From positions 1-64,000 of the IMG/VR virus record IMGVR_UViG_3300022602_000004: a stretch of DNA of 64,000 nt; one strand, written 5' to 3'. Source of the stretch: a virus. Shown here piece by piece: positions 34,753 through 41,369 of this stretch. The position numbers and the translations under genes are program-made. Numbering within the stretch: the stretch's first letter is position 1; the number at the start of each line of letters is the position of its first letter. The notes beneath the pieces were generated by a model, which did no database searches, was not told the DNA's origin, and saw only the letters and a list, made by a program, of their open reading frames with translations.

Positions 34753-35708
34753 GAGACCACATTACCTTTAAGATTGATATTAAGTTTTGTTTGACCGTCA
34801 CGATAACTATCACCACGATCAAGACCGTCACAGAAGCGTCTAAATTCCATCAAAGCTTCTTGGTATTTTTGCTCATAATTAGTTACTAAATCAGCTTCTT
34901 GCTTCATAAACAACATAGCTTCCCGCATAGCGCCGTAGAATAAAACGGGGTCAAAATTATCGCCTAGCCAGCTAGTTCCTGTAGCATTAGATACGCTAGA
35001 TACAGTTAATTGAAAACCAGAACCAGTAGAACCTAAAGATGAGCAGGAAAGCACGTCCCCTACAACATAGAAATTACCACCAAAAGTAATATTACAACTA
35101 GTGACAATTCCACCACTAATGACGATATTAGCTGTAGCATTTGCTCCTGAGCCTCCTGTTAATGAAACATTTTGGTATACACCGTTGGTATATAGCGTAC
35201 CTGCATTACTGATATTAGTACCATTAATCTGACCCTGCACAATAGTAGGTGGGTAGTAGTAATAGTGCATTTCTATTGGGTAAGCTTGGTCTGGTGCAGG
35301 GGCTACCATCAAAGTCATTTCATTTACATCAGAATACTGCGAGCCAAATAAGGCGTAGTACTTAGGCGTACCACCCGGAGTTCCTTGATAGGTCGTACCG
35401 TTATTGGTCGCATAAGGATAGGCTTGGCGCATAAAGTTTACGTCTTTGTTAATCAGATAGTTATACATCCCCGTAGTTGGGTCTATAACTGCCACTGAAT
35501 AATTTGCCAGCCAGTCCATTGGAAGCGCTACATATTGGTTTCCAGCAGTCATTGTACCGGTTACATTTTTACGCAGCGATGGTACGTTTACTGAGTTATA
35601 TATACGAAGTTCAGCCTCTTCCACAAAAACGGGAATATTTGCTACGAACAGCTGTTCAGTGTTCTCAGCGTAAGCTTGAATCGAGTTATATAACGTAATG
35701 TAATTCAT
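34749..35708 (-). CDS. adaptor-like head-tail connector, with inserted beta domain
   Basis: The 319-residue protein has an N-terminal helix bundle (about 1-45), then L-P-M-D-W-L-A, and the final R-E-A-M-L-F-M-K-Q-E-A-D-L-V-x-x-Y-E-Q-K-Y-Q-E-A-L helix, which fits T7 gp11-like tail adaptor rings. A Gly/Ser-rich beta insert (about 160-240) interrupts the fold. A related-looking gene lies at 36765-37718. Confidence 0.7.
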   Translation of the reverse strand: MNYITLYNSIQAYAENTEQLFVANIPVFVEEAELRIYNSVNVPSLRKNVTGTMTAGNQYVALPMDWLANYSVAVIDPTTGMYNYLINKDVNFMRQAYPYATNNGTTYQGTPGGTPKYYALFGSQYSDVNEMTLMVAPAPDQAYPIEMHYYYYPPTIVQGQINGTNISNAGTLYTNGVYQNVSLTGGSGANATANIVISGGIVTSCNITFGGNFYVVGDVLSCSSLGSTGSGFQLTVSSVSNATGTSWLGDNFDPVLFYGAMREAMLFMKQEADLVTNYEQKYQEALMEFRRFCDGLDRGDSYRDGQTKLNINLKGNVVS

Positions 35709-36010
35709 TATGCCATTGGGCCTCTAGCCATACGACCTTTAGTTGCGGCGCCAGAACCACGAACTTCAATACCGTCTTCTTTTGGTCCACGATCAATATT
35801 GCCAATACTTACACGCATAGGTACTGTTTTAGGAGTAACTTCATTTGCGCTAAATGTATTTGGATCTTTTGCATCGTGACCGGTTGATTTGCGCATAGCC
35901 GCTACACCAGTACCGTTCTTTTCATACATCTCAGCAGGACCATTATTTTTAGCCTTGCCAGTACGCATAGGCGAACTGTTTTTGGTTGTAGGTTTAATTT
36001 GAGTTGCCAT
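35708..36010 (-). CDS. small basic protein (100 aa)
   Basis: Polar, unstructured-looking protein with many Lys/Gly and R-K-S-T-G-H-D-A-K-D-P. It belongs to the run of tiny basic proteins between the adaptor-like genes and the 39.7 kb structural gene. No motif that assigns function. It overlaps the adaptor gene by one base. Confidence 0.6.
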   Translation of the reverse strand: MATQIKPTTKNSSPMRTGKAKNNGPAEMYEKNGTGVAAMRKSTGHDAKDPNTFSANEVTPKTVPMRVSIGNIDRGPKEDGIEVRGSGAATKGRMARGPMA

Positions 36011-36011
36011 A

Positions 36012-36323
36012 TTAACGACCTCTTGAAGTAGACTTCTGGTTCATAGCACGAGCCATATTACGACCCATAGCTTTTTCTTGAGCGCTAGTTACACCACCTT
36101 TAGCCATTTTTTTAACGGCTTTACCGCCCTTTTTCATACCGGGCATTTCTTTTTTCTCAGACGACTTAATCATTTTGCTGATTAATTTTTTGTCTTGAGC
36201 TTCATCATCGTGTTTCATTTTTGCTTTTTCCATAACTTTACCGCCTTTTTTCATGTTATCTTCTACGTTTTTAGGTTCAAAAGGTTCATTAGTCTTAATC
36301 CCCTTTTGTCTTTGCATTGCCAT
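36012..36323 (-). CDS. small lysine-rich protein with KKGGK motifs (103 aa)
   Basis: About a quarter of the residues are Lys. Two copies of K-K-G-G-K (M-K-K-G-G-K-V-M-E and M-K-K-G-G-K-A-V) are present, a motif shared with the 38103 and 38363 genes. The protein is probably disordered and could bind DNA or another virion protein. Confidence 0.6.
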   Translation of the reverse strand: MAMQRQKGIKTNEPFEPKNVEDNMKKGGKVMEKAKMKHDDEAQDKKLISKMIKSSEKKEMPGMKKGGKAVKKMAKGGVTSAQEKAMGRNMARAMNQKSTSRGR

Positions 36324-36333
36324 GTTAATACTC

Positions 36334-36762
36334 CTAAGTTGTTAGTACAGTTACTGTACCTATTGTAATAGCTAAATTTAAATCGTTGGGGGTAAAAGCA
36401 TCTGCAAAACCCCGTGCCCCGCCCACAGGATTCCATGCCCACTGCGTTTGCCTACTACCGTCGCTAGGATAACCAGCATTATTTGTGTTGTTGCTAGCAT
36501 TAGGGTTTATATATAACCCTGTACTTCCTGACGAATAATAACTTACATCTGGTCTTGGGTCACGTACTGCTTGTGGATCATTAACCGGATACATACCCAA
36601 CTGCAACTGTGGCTGATCTGGATCCCAACAAGTACTACAAACCTTTACTTTATATGGTTTAGTTTTTAGGGTTTGAATATGTAACTGAGATAACTTATAT
36701 CTTTGACCACAACGATCACATTCGGCAATCGCATATTTACCGGCTGAGAACTTATTTGGCAT
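36334..36762 (-). CDS. zinc-ribbon structural-region protein
   Basis: The 142-residue protein has a zinc ribbon near the N-terminus: E-C-D-R-C-G-Q-R-Y and, 24 residues on, V-C-S-T-C-W-D (C-x2-C ... C-x2-C). The rest is Asn/Ser/Pro-rich and ends in hydrophobic strands (I-T-I-G-T-V-T-V-L). I recall this arrangement beside adaptor genes in environmental phages. Function unknown. Confidence 0.75.
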   Translation of the reverse strand: MPNKFSAGKYAIAECDRCGQRYKLSQLHIQTLKTKPYKVKVCSTCWDPDQPQLQLGMYPVNDPQAVRDPRPDVSYYSSGSTGLYINPNASNNTNNAGYPSDGSRQTQWAWNPVGGARGFADAFTPNDLNLAITIGTVTVLTT

Positions 36763-36764
36763 GG

Positions 36765-37718
36765 TTATCTATAGTAGAACATATTACGTGGTACAAACCG
36801 TAAAGGTGCCTTTTCCCTATCCTCATCCTGAGCCAGTTGGAACTGCTGTTCATAATCCGCTTTTAATAATGGAATACGGTTCATATCAATCTGCGGTAAC
36901 TTCATAGCTAAGTAATACGCCAAGCCAGCTGCCATGCATGGAATAAACCGGAATGGAATATCTTCAGTATTAACACCCGTGCCAGCATCCTGTACGCGAC
37001 GCATGCGCCAGTAAACAAAGTTATATTGTGTACCGGGATTACCGGTAGGCCAGATGTTTATGTTTGGCAAATAATTATTATATATGAGAGCGCCCGCTGA
37101 ATGGGACGTTGCAGTAGTTCCGTTTTGAGCGCGGTAGCAGTTTAATAATTGGTTAGCGTTGCTGGTATTTGCAGTGCCAATATTTTGGTAAAGGATGGTT
37201 TCACCATCAATATTAATATAACCCTGAGTGCGTAAATTCTGAGTAGAGGTTACATAAATGGTAGTATCGGTAGCGCTAATAGGATAGCCGCTTGCAACGC
37301 TAGTAACTGGTGTCGAATCTACATTTCCGGACTGGCGGTCAACCCAAACTTGAATAGGACGCCCGTAAGCGTTTTTAGTTGGGATTGTTAAATAGGTATC
37401 CCCGGAGATCCGTGTGATATTAATATCGACCTGATTTTGGCCAACGCCTTGTCTGATGACGTGATCGTATAAATCAATGGTGTCTACGGGAATTGGGTAG
37501 CTAATCTGTCCGCCGTTAATGTTAATCGGAATCTGACCTTGTTCAATAGTCCAAAGGTTTATACCCCGATTTGCCCACTCAATGGTAAGCATATTAACGC
37601 TGCGGGCAGCGGTTCTAAAATCATATCCAGAACGAGATTGTGTGCCACAACGCTCAAAGGCTTCCTCAATGAGGTCGCCCATATCTAAATTAAATAGCGT
37701 TGTGCCGGAAGTAGCCAT
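36765..37718 (-). CDS. second adaptor-like head-tail protein
   Basis: The 317-residue protein has I-E-E-A-F-E-R-C-G, A-A-R-S-V-N-M-L-T-I-E-W-A-N-R-G-I-N-L-W and the L-Y-D-H-V-I-R region, followed by a beta insert (T-T-I-Y-V-T-S, I-N-I-D-G-E-T-I-L-Y), and a C-terminal Y-Y-L-A-M-K-L-P-x-I...L-K-A-D-Y-E-Q-Q-F helix. This is the same two-helix-plus-insert plan as 34749-35708. One is probably the adaptor ring and the other a second ring or connector. Confidence 0.7.
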   Translation of the reverse strand: MATSGTTLFNLDMGDLIEEAFERCGTQSRSGYDFRTAARSVNMLTIEWANRGINLWTIEQGQIPININGGQISYPIPVDTIDLYDHVIRQGVGQNQVDINITRISGDTYLTIPTKNAYGRPIQVWVDRQSGNVDSTPVTSVASGYPISATDTTIYVTSTQNLRTQGYINIDGETILYQNIGTANTSNANQLLNCYRAQNGTTATSHSAGALIYNNYLPNINIWPTGNPGTQYNFVYWRMRRVQDAGTGVNTEDIPFRFIPCMAAGLAYYLAMKLPQIDMNRIPLLKADYEQQFQLAQDEDREKAPLRFVPRNMFYYR

Positions 37719-37930
37719 TACTTAGCCTTTTTAGCAACTTTAGTTGCCTTTTTAGCAACAGTTTTCTTAGCAGCTGGTTTTTTAGACGTACGAGTTGTAG
37801 CCTTTTTTACTTGTGGACGTTTCTTTTTTGGAGGTACAGGAAAAGGCCATGCGGCTAATTCCGGATCAGTAAAAATAACTTCCTCTTTTGGTTTGCTAAA
37901 CAAACCCAGTATCCAAGAAACTAATTTCAT
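37718..37930 (-). CDS. histone H1-like basic protein (70 aa)
   Basis: The first 30 residues are mixed with a short hydrophobic start (L-V-S-W-I-L-G-L-F); the last 35 are Lys/Ala/Thr runs (S-K-K-P-A-A-K-K-T-V-A-K-K-A) like histone H1 tails. It may bind packaged DNA. One-base overlap with the adaptor-like gene. Confidence 0.65.
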   Translation of the reverse strand: MKLVSWILGLFSKPKEEVIFTDPELAAWPFPVPPKKKRPQVKKATTRTSKKPAAKKTVAKKATKVAKKAK

Positions 37931-38103
37931 TTTTTCATTCCTTTTAGGGTTTCCGCCAGCCTAGCCCGCTTACCCATCTTGCCGGGTTTCTTTGCAGCTG
38001 CAGCTAATTTTGCTGACGGAATCTTTTTGCCAGCTGGTACGCCTAGCTCTTTATGCAGCGCTCCGGGTTTTTTAATAGCTTTTTGAATCCATTTTTCTGC
38101 CAT
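37927..38103 (-). CDS. small basic phage protein with KPGALHxxLGVPxGxKIP motif (58 aa)
   Basis: A 58-residue gene with a perfect 4-nt ATGA overlap to the downstream start. It has K-K-P-G-A-L-H-K-E-L-G-V-P-A-G-K-K-I-P and K-R-A-R-L-A-E-T-L, a very common small phage protein pattern as I recall it, without known function. It is probably a virion protein or capsid assembly factor. Confidence 0.85.
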   Translation of the reverse strand: MAEKWIQKAIKKPGALHKELGVPAGKKIPSAKLAAAAKKPGKMGKRARLAETLKGMKK

Positions 38104-38363
38104 TATTTTTTCCTAGCGGCTCTCATGTTATCAACTAAATTAGGATAAGGTCTACCGGCTGCTTTAGCCATAGCTTTTGCACTAGACTTTTTAGCAGCTG
38201 ACATTTTTTTAGGTTTACCAAGCCCTTTTGGACGGGGCTTATCCCAAACCTCACCACCTTTTTTATACATAGTTACATCATTTGGATTGTCTTTACGGAC
38301 AATCGTTTTAGCCTTAGGCATCTTAGATGGGTTAATATCGCCCATCCCACGACTAGCTTTCAT
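38103..38363 (-). CDS. small basic phage protein (86 aa)
   Basis: Begins M-K-A-S-R-G-M-G-D-I-N-P-S-K-M-P, then M-Y-K-K-G-G-E-V-W-D-K and an Ala/Lys-rich end. The start G-M-G-x-I-x-x-x-K-x-P and the K-K-G-G motif are recurrent in phage small basic proteins I recall. Function unknown; overlaps both neighbours by one base. Confidence 0.75.
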   Translation of the reverse strand: MKASRGMGDINPSKMPKAKTIVRKDNPNDVTMYKKGGEVWDKPRPKGLGKPKKMSAAKKSSAKAMAKAAGRPYPNLVDNMRAARKK

Positions 38364-38707
38364 TACTTAGCTTTCTTAGTCATGCCACCACCACACATGG
38401 CTTTTACATGGTCGTGATGCATTTTGTGAGGAGCTTCACCGTACATCTTAGAAACTTTCTCTTGCTCATGCATGTGATCATGGCCTTTGCCATAGTGATG
38501 CTTAACGTGTTCTACATTGTGCTTATGTTCCATAACTTTCCCACCTTTCTTATAGGCATTGCCCATTACGTCCATACGACCTTCTTCCATGCCCTTACGA
38601 GCAGCGTCACCACGAGATCCAAAGACTTCGTAGTCCTGTTTAGCTTCAGCAGCTTTACCTTTTGCTGCGTTATCAGCGTAATACTTTTTTTGCTGTTCTG
38701 GGGTCAT
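38363..38707 (-). CDS. histidine-rich small protein (114 aa)
   Basis: Residues about 59-103 contain twelve His in 45 residues, mostly in H-x-H or HH pairs (K-H-N-V-E-H, K-H-H-Y, G-H-D-H-M-H). K-K-G-G-K-V-M-E occurs just before, as in the 36012 gene. The N-terminus is a charged helix. A metal-binding role is possible, but a virion structural role is equally open. Confidence 0.65.
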   Translation of the reverse strand: MTPEQQKKYYADNAAKGKAAEAKQDYEVFGSRGDAARKGMEEGRMDVMGNAYKKGGKVMEHKHNVEHVKHHYGKGHDHMHEQEKVSKMYGEAPHKMHHDHVKAMCGGGMTKKAK

Positions 38708-38709
38708 GA

Positions 38710-38886
38710 TTATTTGCAGTTAACTAATGGACCATTACCGATGGTGTTACCACTCATCTTTGGATACTTAGTTTTAGTCTTACCACGCTCAGCAATACCA
38801 TCAATGCTTGGAGCACCGGTTTTAACTTTTTGCATAGACTCACTACCCATTGTCTCTTTTTGAGAGAATTTTTTAGTTGCCATCAT
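38710..38886 (-). CDS. small basic protein (58 aa)
   Basis: ATG 38886 overlaps the upstream stop as ATGA; a second ATG follows directly. The product starts M-M-A-T-K-K-F-S-Q-K-E, contains V-K-T-G-A-P-S-I-D-G-I-A-E-R-G-K-T-K, and ends in polar residues. Position and packing support it; function unknown. Confidence 0.7.
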   Translation of the reverse strand: MMATKKFSQKETMGSESMQKVKTGAPSIDGIAERGKTKTKYPKMSGNTIGNGPLVNCK

Positions 38887-39176
38887 TTTTTCTTCACTTT
38901 CCCGCCAGTTTTTTTGCCGACGTATTTATTTAAATTAACATCTGGTGCATTCTTTTGTTGCCCTAGAATACTACCAAACCTTGTCTCTTGACGGTTAATT
39001 TGGTTCTTGCCGCCTCGAGTAATACCAACACCACCACCTAGACCAAATTTCTTACCTTTATCAGCTTTAGCAAACTCTTTACCAATAGACTGTTTAATCC
39101 CTACTTTTTTAGCAAACGATGGGCTATGCGCTACAGCCTCCATCAAATTATGCTGCTTTTTGCTTTTACTTGGCAT
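38883..39176 (-). CDS. conserved small basic phage protein (97 aa)
   Basis: The start M-P-S-K-S-K-K-Q-H-N-L-M-E-A-V-A-H with S-P-S-F-A-K-K-V-G-I and K-A-D-K-G-K-K-F is a motif order I recall from many phage genomes (small protein next to structural genes). Gly/Lys-rich after that. Probably a virion or assembly protein. Confidence 0.85.
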   Translation of the reverse strand: MPSKSKKQHNLMEAVAHSPSFAKKVGIKQSIGKEFAKADKGKKFGLGGGVGITRGGKNQINRQETRFGSILGQQKNAPDVNLNKYVGKKTGGKVKKK

Positions 39177-39427
39177 TATTTCCCCAAATATCCTCTAAGT
39201 CCAGACCAAGCTAAGCCTAGTAAACCAACTACTGCCATCCATACTAAACCAGCTAAAGTTTTTTCAATAATCGCTTTGCGTAATTGAGCGCGCTCAGCCT
39301 CTGCTTTAATAGCCATTCTAACCCATTGAATTTCTTCGTCGGTTAGTGGGTGATGCTCTACTGCTTCAAGAACTGCTTCTTTTAACAGAGTTATTAACTC
39401 AGATTTAGTTTGGTCATCTAAAGTCAT
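39176..39427 (-). CDS. small protein with C-terminal membrane segment (83 aa)
   Basis: The N-terminal 55 residues are helical and charged (L-L-K-E-A-V-L-E-A-V-E); a hydrophobic segment (about 60-77, L-A-G-L-V-W-M-A-V-V-G-L-L-G) follows with a short basic end. It may be an accessory holin or a membrane-contact protein. It sits in the structural block rather than the lysis operon. Confidence 0.6.
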   Translation of the reverse strand: MTLDDQTKSELITLLKEAVLEAVEHHPLTDEEIQWVRMAIKAEAERAQLRKAIIEKTLAGLVWMAVVGLLGLAWSGLRGYLGK

Positions 39428-39428
39428 A

Positions 39429-39689
39429 TTAACATTTCCAACGTTTTAAGCTAGCTGCCTTACGAGTAGGTTTACCGTTTTCATCTTTCATCGGACCGGG
39501 CATACCAGACATTCTTGCACAAAATGACTCCTTACGTGAACCACCTTCAGGTTGCGGAGCCTTTAAATGAGACCCCGTTTCCCGATTATATTTTGCACGA
39601 CCTTTGGCGGTAAGACCAGCACCTTTTGATACTGGAAGCTTCTCACCTCTACCAACTGCAAGTGATGGGCCTTTTTTCTTAGTTGCCAT
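39429..39689 (-). CDS. DUF6321-like small protein (86 aa)
   Basis: The motif G-A-G-L-T-A-K-G-R-A-K-Y-N-R-E-T-G-S, then K-E-S-F-C-A-R-M-S-G and a final L-K-R-W-K-C, matches the small protein type I recall as DUF6321, frequent in phage genomes. Function unknown. The two Cys might bind metal. Strongly basic like its neighbours. Confidence 0.85.
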   Translation of the reverse strand: MATKKKGPSLAVGRGEKLPVSKGAGLTAKGRAKYNRETGSHLKAPQPEGGSRKESFCARMSGMPGPMKDENGKPTRKAASLKRWKC

Positions 39690-39690
39690 A

Positions 39691-40476
39691 TTAGCTGCCG
39701 TTAGAAATTAACTTACCAATCACAATAACGCCAGCTGCAATACTTCCAGTATTTGTTTTTAATTGCCATTGAACATCAGATTTTTCTTGATACATAAATG
39801 GATCTGAAGACCTATTAGCTGTGTATATAGAAACGAATGGTTGTTGCAACAGACTATAACTTACACCAGTAAGGTTGTTGCCAACTTGTACGTTGTAAGT
39901 AACAATAGTAGAGCCAGTATAACTATTTGAAGTATTTACTTCTACCCAGTCTAAATAGAAAGTATTGCCAGCTGGTACTGTATAAATTGTGCTTTGAGAC
40001 TTACCAATACCAGCGTTAATTTGGGCAAGAATATTGGTAGTTTGCTTAACGGTAATTGTTCCAACGTTAGAAGTTTGACCAGAAGCTACGCCAACCATAT
40101 TTAAACTATTAACTCTTAAATATTTATTTTGGGTTGTTACACCAGTTGTTCCATTTAATACAACAACTTCAGAAACTGGGTTAAAGTTTGCATCTAAACC
40201 ATTGATAATAAAAGCGGCTGGGCTTACATCAGTTACAGAGGTGCTAGAACAAGTTAATGTTGTAGCTGTAGTTGGGAAAGTGTAAGTTGTAGCATTTTCC
40301 CAAATAGGAATAGATGTTGCAGTTACGGCTGCTTGATAGCCAAAAATACTTACAGTTTGATGACCAGCAATTTGACCACGTGCTACTTGTAAATCAAAAG
40401 GCTCAGTTTGACCTGAACGGGTAATCGACATTACCGAGTTATTAGTGCTCGGTATTCCACTTGGGCTTTGTGCCAT
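39691..40476 (-). CDS. virion structural protein (261 aa)
   Basis: Ser/Thr-rich, beta-rich protein with A-R-G-Q-I-A-G-H-Q, W-E-N-A-T-T-Y-T-F-P-T, and I-G-K-S-Q-S-T-I-Y-T-V-P-A-G-N-T-F-Y. The latter is a pattern of head or tail surface proteins I recall from environmental phages. It follows a terminator, so its expression is separate from the gene upstream. Confidence 0.6.
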   Translation of the reverse strand: MAQSPSGIPSTNNSVMSITRSGQTEPFDLQVARGQIAGHQTVSIFGYQAAVTATSIPIWENATTYTFPTTATTLTCSSTSVTDVSPAAFIINGLDANFNPVSEVVVLNGTTGVTTQNKYLRVNSLNMVGVASGQTSNVGTITVKQTTNILAQINAGIGKSQSTIYTVPAGNTFYLDWVEVNTSNSYTGSTIVTYNVQVGNNLTGVSYSLLQQPFVSIYTANRSSDPFMYQEKSDVQWQLKTNTGSIAAGVIVIGKLISNGS

Positions 40477-40492
40477 ATTAATCTCCTAAAAT

Positions 40493-40516
40493 TTAAAGAA
40501 GGGGACCGAAGTCCCC
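40493..40516 (-). terminator. UUCG-loop terminator after 40528 gene
   Basis: On the minus strand GGGGAC-TTCG-GTCCCC is followed by TTCTTT. The stem is perfect with an ultra-stable tetraloop; the U-run is broken by C. It would end or attenuate transcription after the 40528-41229 gene. Confidence 0.75.
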
Positions 40517-40527
40517 TAGGGAATTAA

Positions 40528-41229
40528 TTAGTCAAAGTTACCGTATGGGTAGGTTGTCGCATTACCAATGTTCATATCATTTTGTGCGTAACGTAAAGTT
40601 ACTTCAATCTGACCAGAAGTTGGCGCTGTCAAACTAGAAGCAGTAATTGCCAAAGTAACAACAACTTGGCTAAACCATGCTGGCTCGTTACCGGGTTGCA
40701 AGTTTTGAACGTCTTGCAAAGTAGCTGCTGAATACTGAAGTTGTGTACCAACAAAAGTTGCTGTACCACGAGTTGCAGATGTAATTGCAGCCATAGTAGC
40801 GTATACGCCAGTAGAAGTAGCAAACTTGTTAGAAACATATGGCTGAATAGAAGTTGCAGTGTGTGTACCGTCAGTTGGTAATGTACCAACGTCAACGATT
40901 ACATCAGAAATATTGCAAGAGTATGGGAGCCAAAATACTGCGCCACGATAAATAGTGCCAGCGGTATCAGCAGTTGGCAAAGTTGCAACTGTAGGACCAG
41001 TGTTGCTGTATTGACCAGACTGTGGATTGTAAATAACAGCTTGGCTATTTGGAATGTTGTTAGATGCAACAAACTGTTGTGAACCACCGCCGTAGTTAGC
41101 AGTATTAGGAGTTGTTACAGCAAAATCCAAAAAAGCTGTTTGAGTTAAATCAGTATAGCCAACATCACGAAGAGGGCCAAAACGATTGGCGCCAGATAGA
41201 ATTGGGCCACTGAAGGTAGAACGTGCCAT
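40528..41229 (-). CDS. virion structural protein, possibly head decoration (233 aa)
   Basis: The beta-rich protein begins M-A-R-S-T-F-S-G-P-I-L and has A-F-L-D-F, G-A-V-F-W-L-P-Y-S-C, and I-E-V-T-L-R-Y-A-Q-N-D. Few charged residues, many Ser/Thr/Ala. The start M-A-R-S-T-F-S-G-P-V/I is one I recall from abundant virion proteins of environmental phages. AAGGA lies before the ATG and a strong terminator follows, as for a highly expressed gene. Confidence 0.65.
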   Translation of the reverse strand: MARSTFSGPILSGANRFGPLRDVGYTDLTQTAFLDFAVTTPNTANYGGGSQQFVASNNIPNSQAVIYNPQSGQYSNTGPTVATLPTADTAGTIYRGAVFWLPYSCNISDVIVDVGTLPTDGTHTATSIQPYVSNKFATSTGVYATMAAITSATRGTATFVGTQLQYSAATLQDVQNLQPGNEPAWFSQVVVTLAITASSLTAPTSGQIEVTLRYAQNDMNIGNATTYPYGNFD

Positions 41230-41253
41230 GTTAAGTTTCCTTATGCAAAAGTC

Positions 41254-41298
41254 CCTGTACCAATCATTGCATTGTCTGCTGGGGCAGTCCGGTACAGG
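41254..41298. repeat. 8-bp inverted repeat with inner hairpin
   Basis: CCTGTACC (41254-41261) pairs with GGTACAGG (41291-41298), enclosing CTGC-TGGG-GCAG (41276-41287). It lies between the divergent late gene and the cassette promoter, and could be an operator, an RNA structure in the late transcript, or an insertion scar. Confidence 0.4.
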
Positions 41299-41332
41299 TA
41301 ATCACCCAGATGTTGTAATTCTACACTAAAAA

Positions 41333-41362
41333 TTGCATTTGCAAAATGTTTTAATATACAAT
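41333..41362 (+). promoter_or_regulatory. candidate promoter of the glycosylation cassette
   Basis: TTGCAT (41333-41338) and TACAAT (41357-41362) are 18 nt apart; TATACA at 41355 with a 16-nt gap is an alternative. The predicted start lies at or next to the ATG at 41370, and no ribosome site is present, so the mRNA should be leaderless. TTGCAA on the other strand (41339-41344) with TAGAAT (41318-41323) may serve the divergent late gene. Confidence 0.45.
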
Positions 41363-41369
41363 CGGGCAA

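Noticed and set aside
38408-38863. 151-codon plus-strand frame opposite the small basic genes
   Set aside because: Hydrophobic Phe/Leu/Val composition is the complement of Lys-rich genes; those genes have perfect start-stop overlaps.
40629-40895. Minus-strand shadow frame rich in Leu/His in the 40528 gene
   Set aside because: Off-frame reading of a Thr/Gln-rich structural gene with no start signal.
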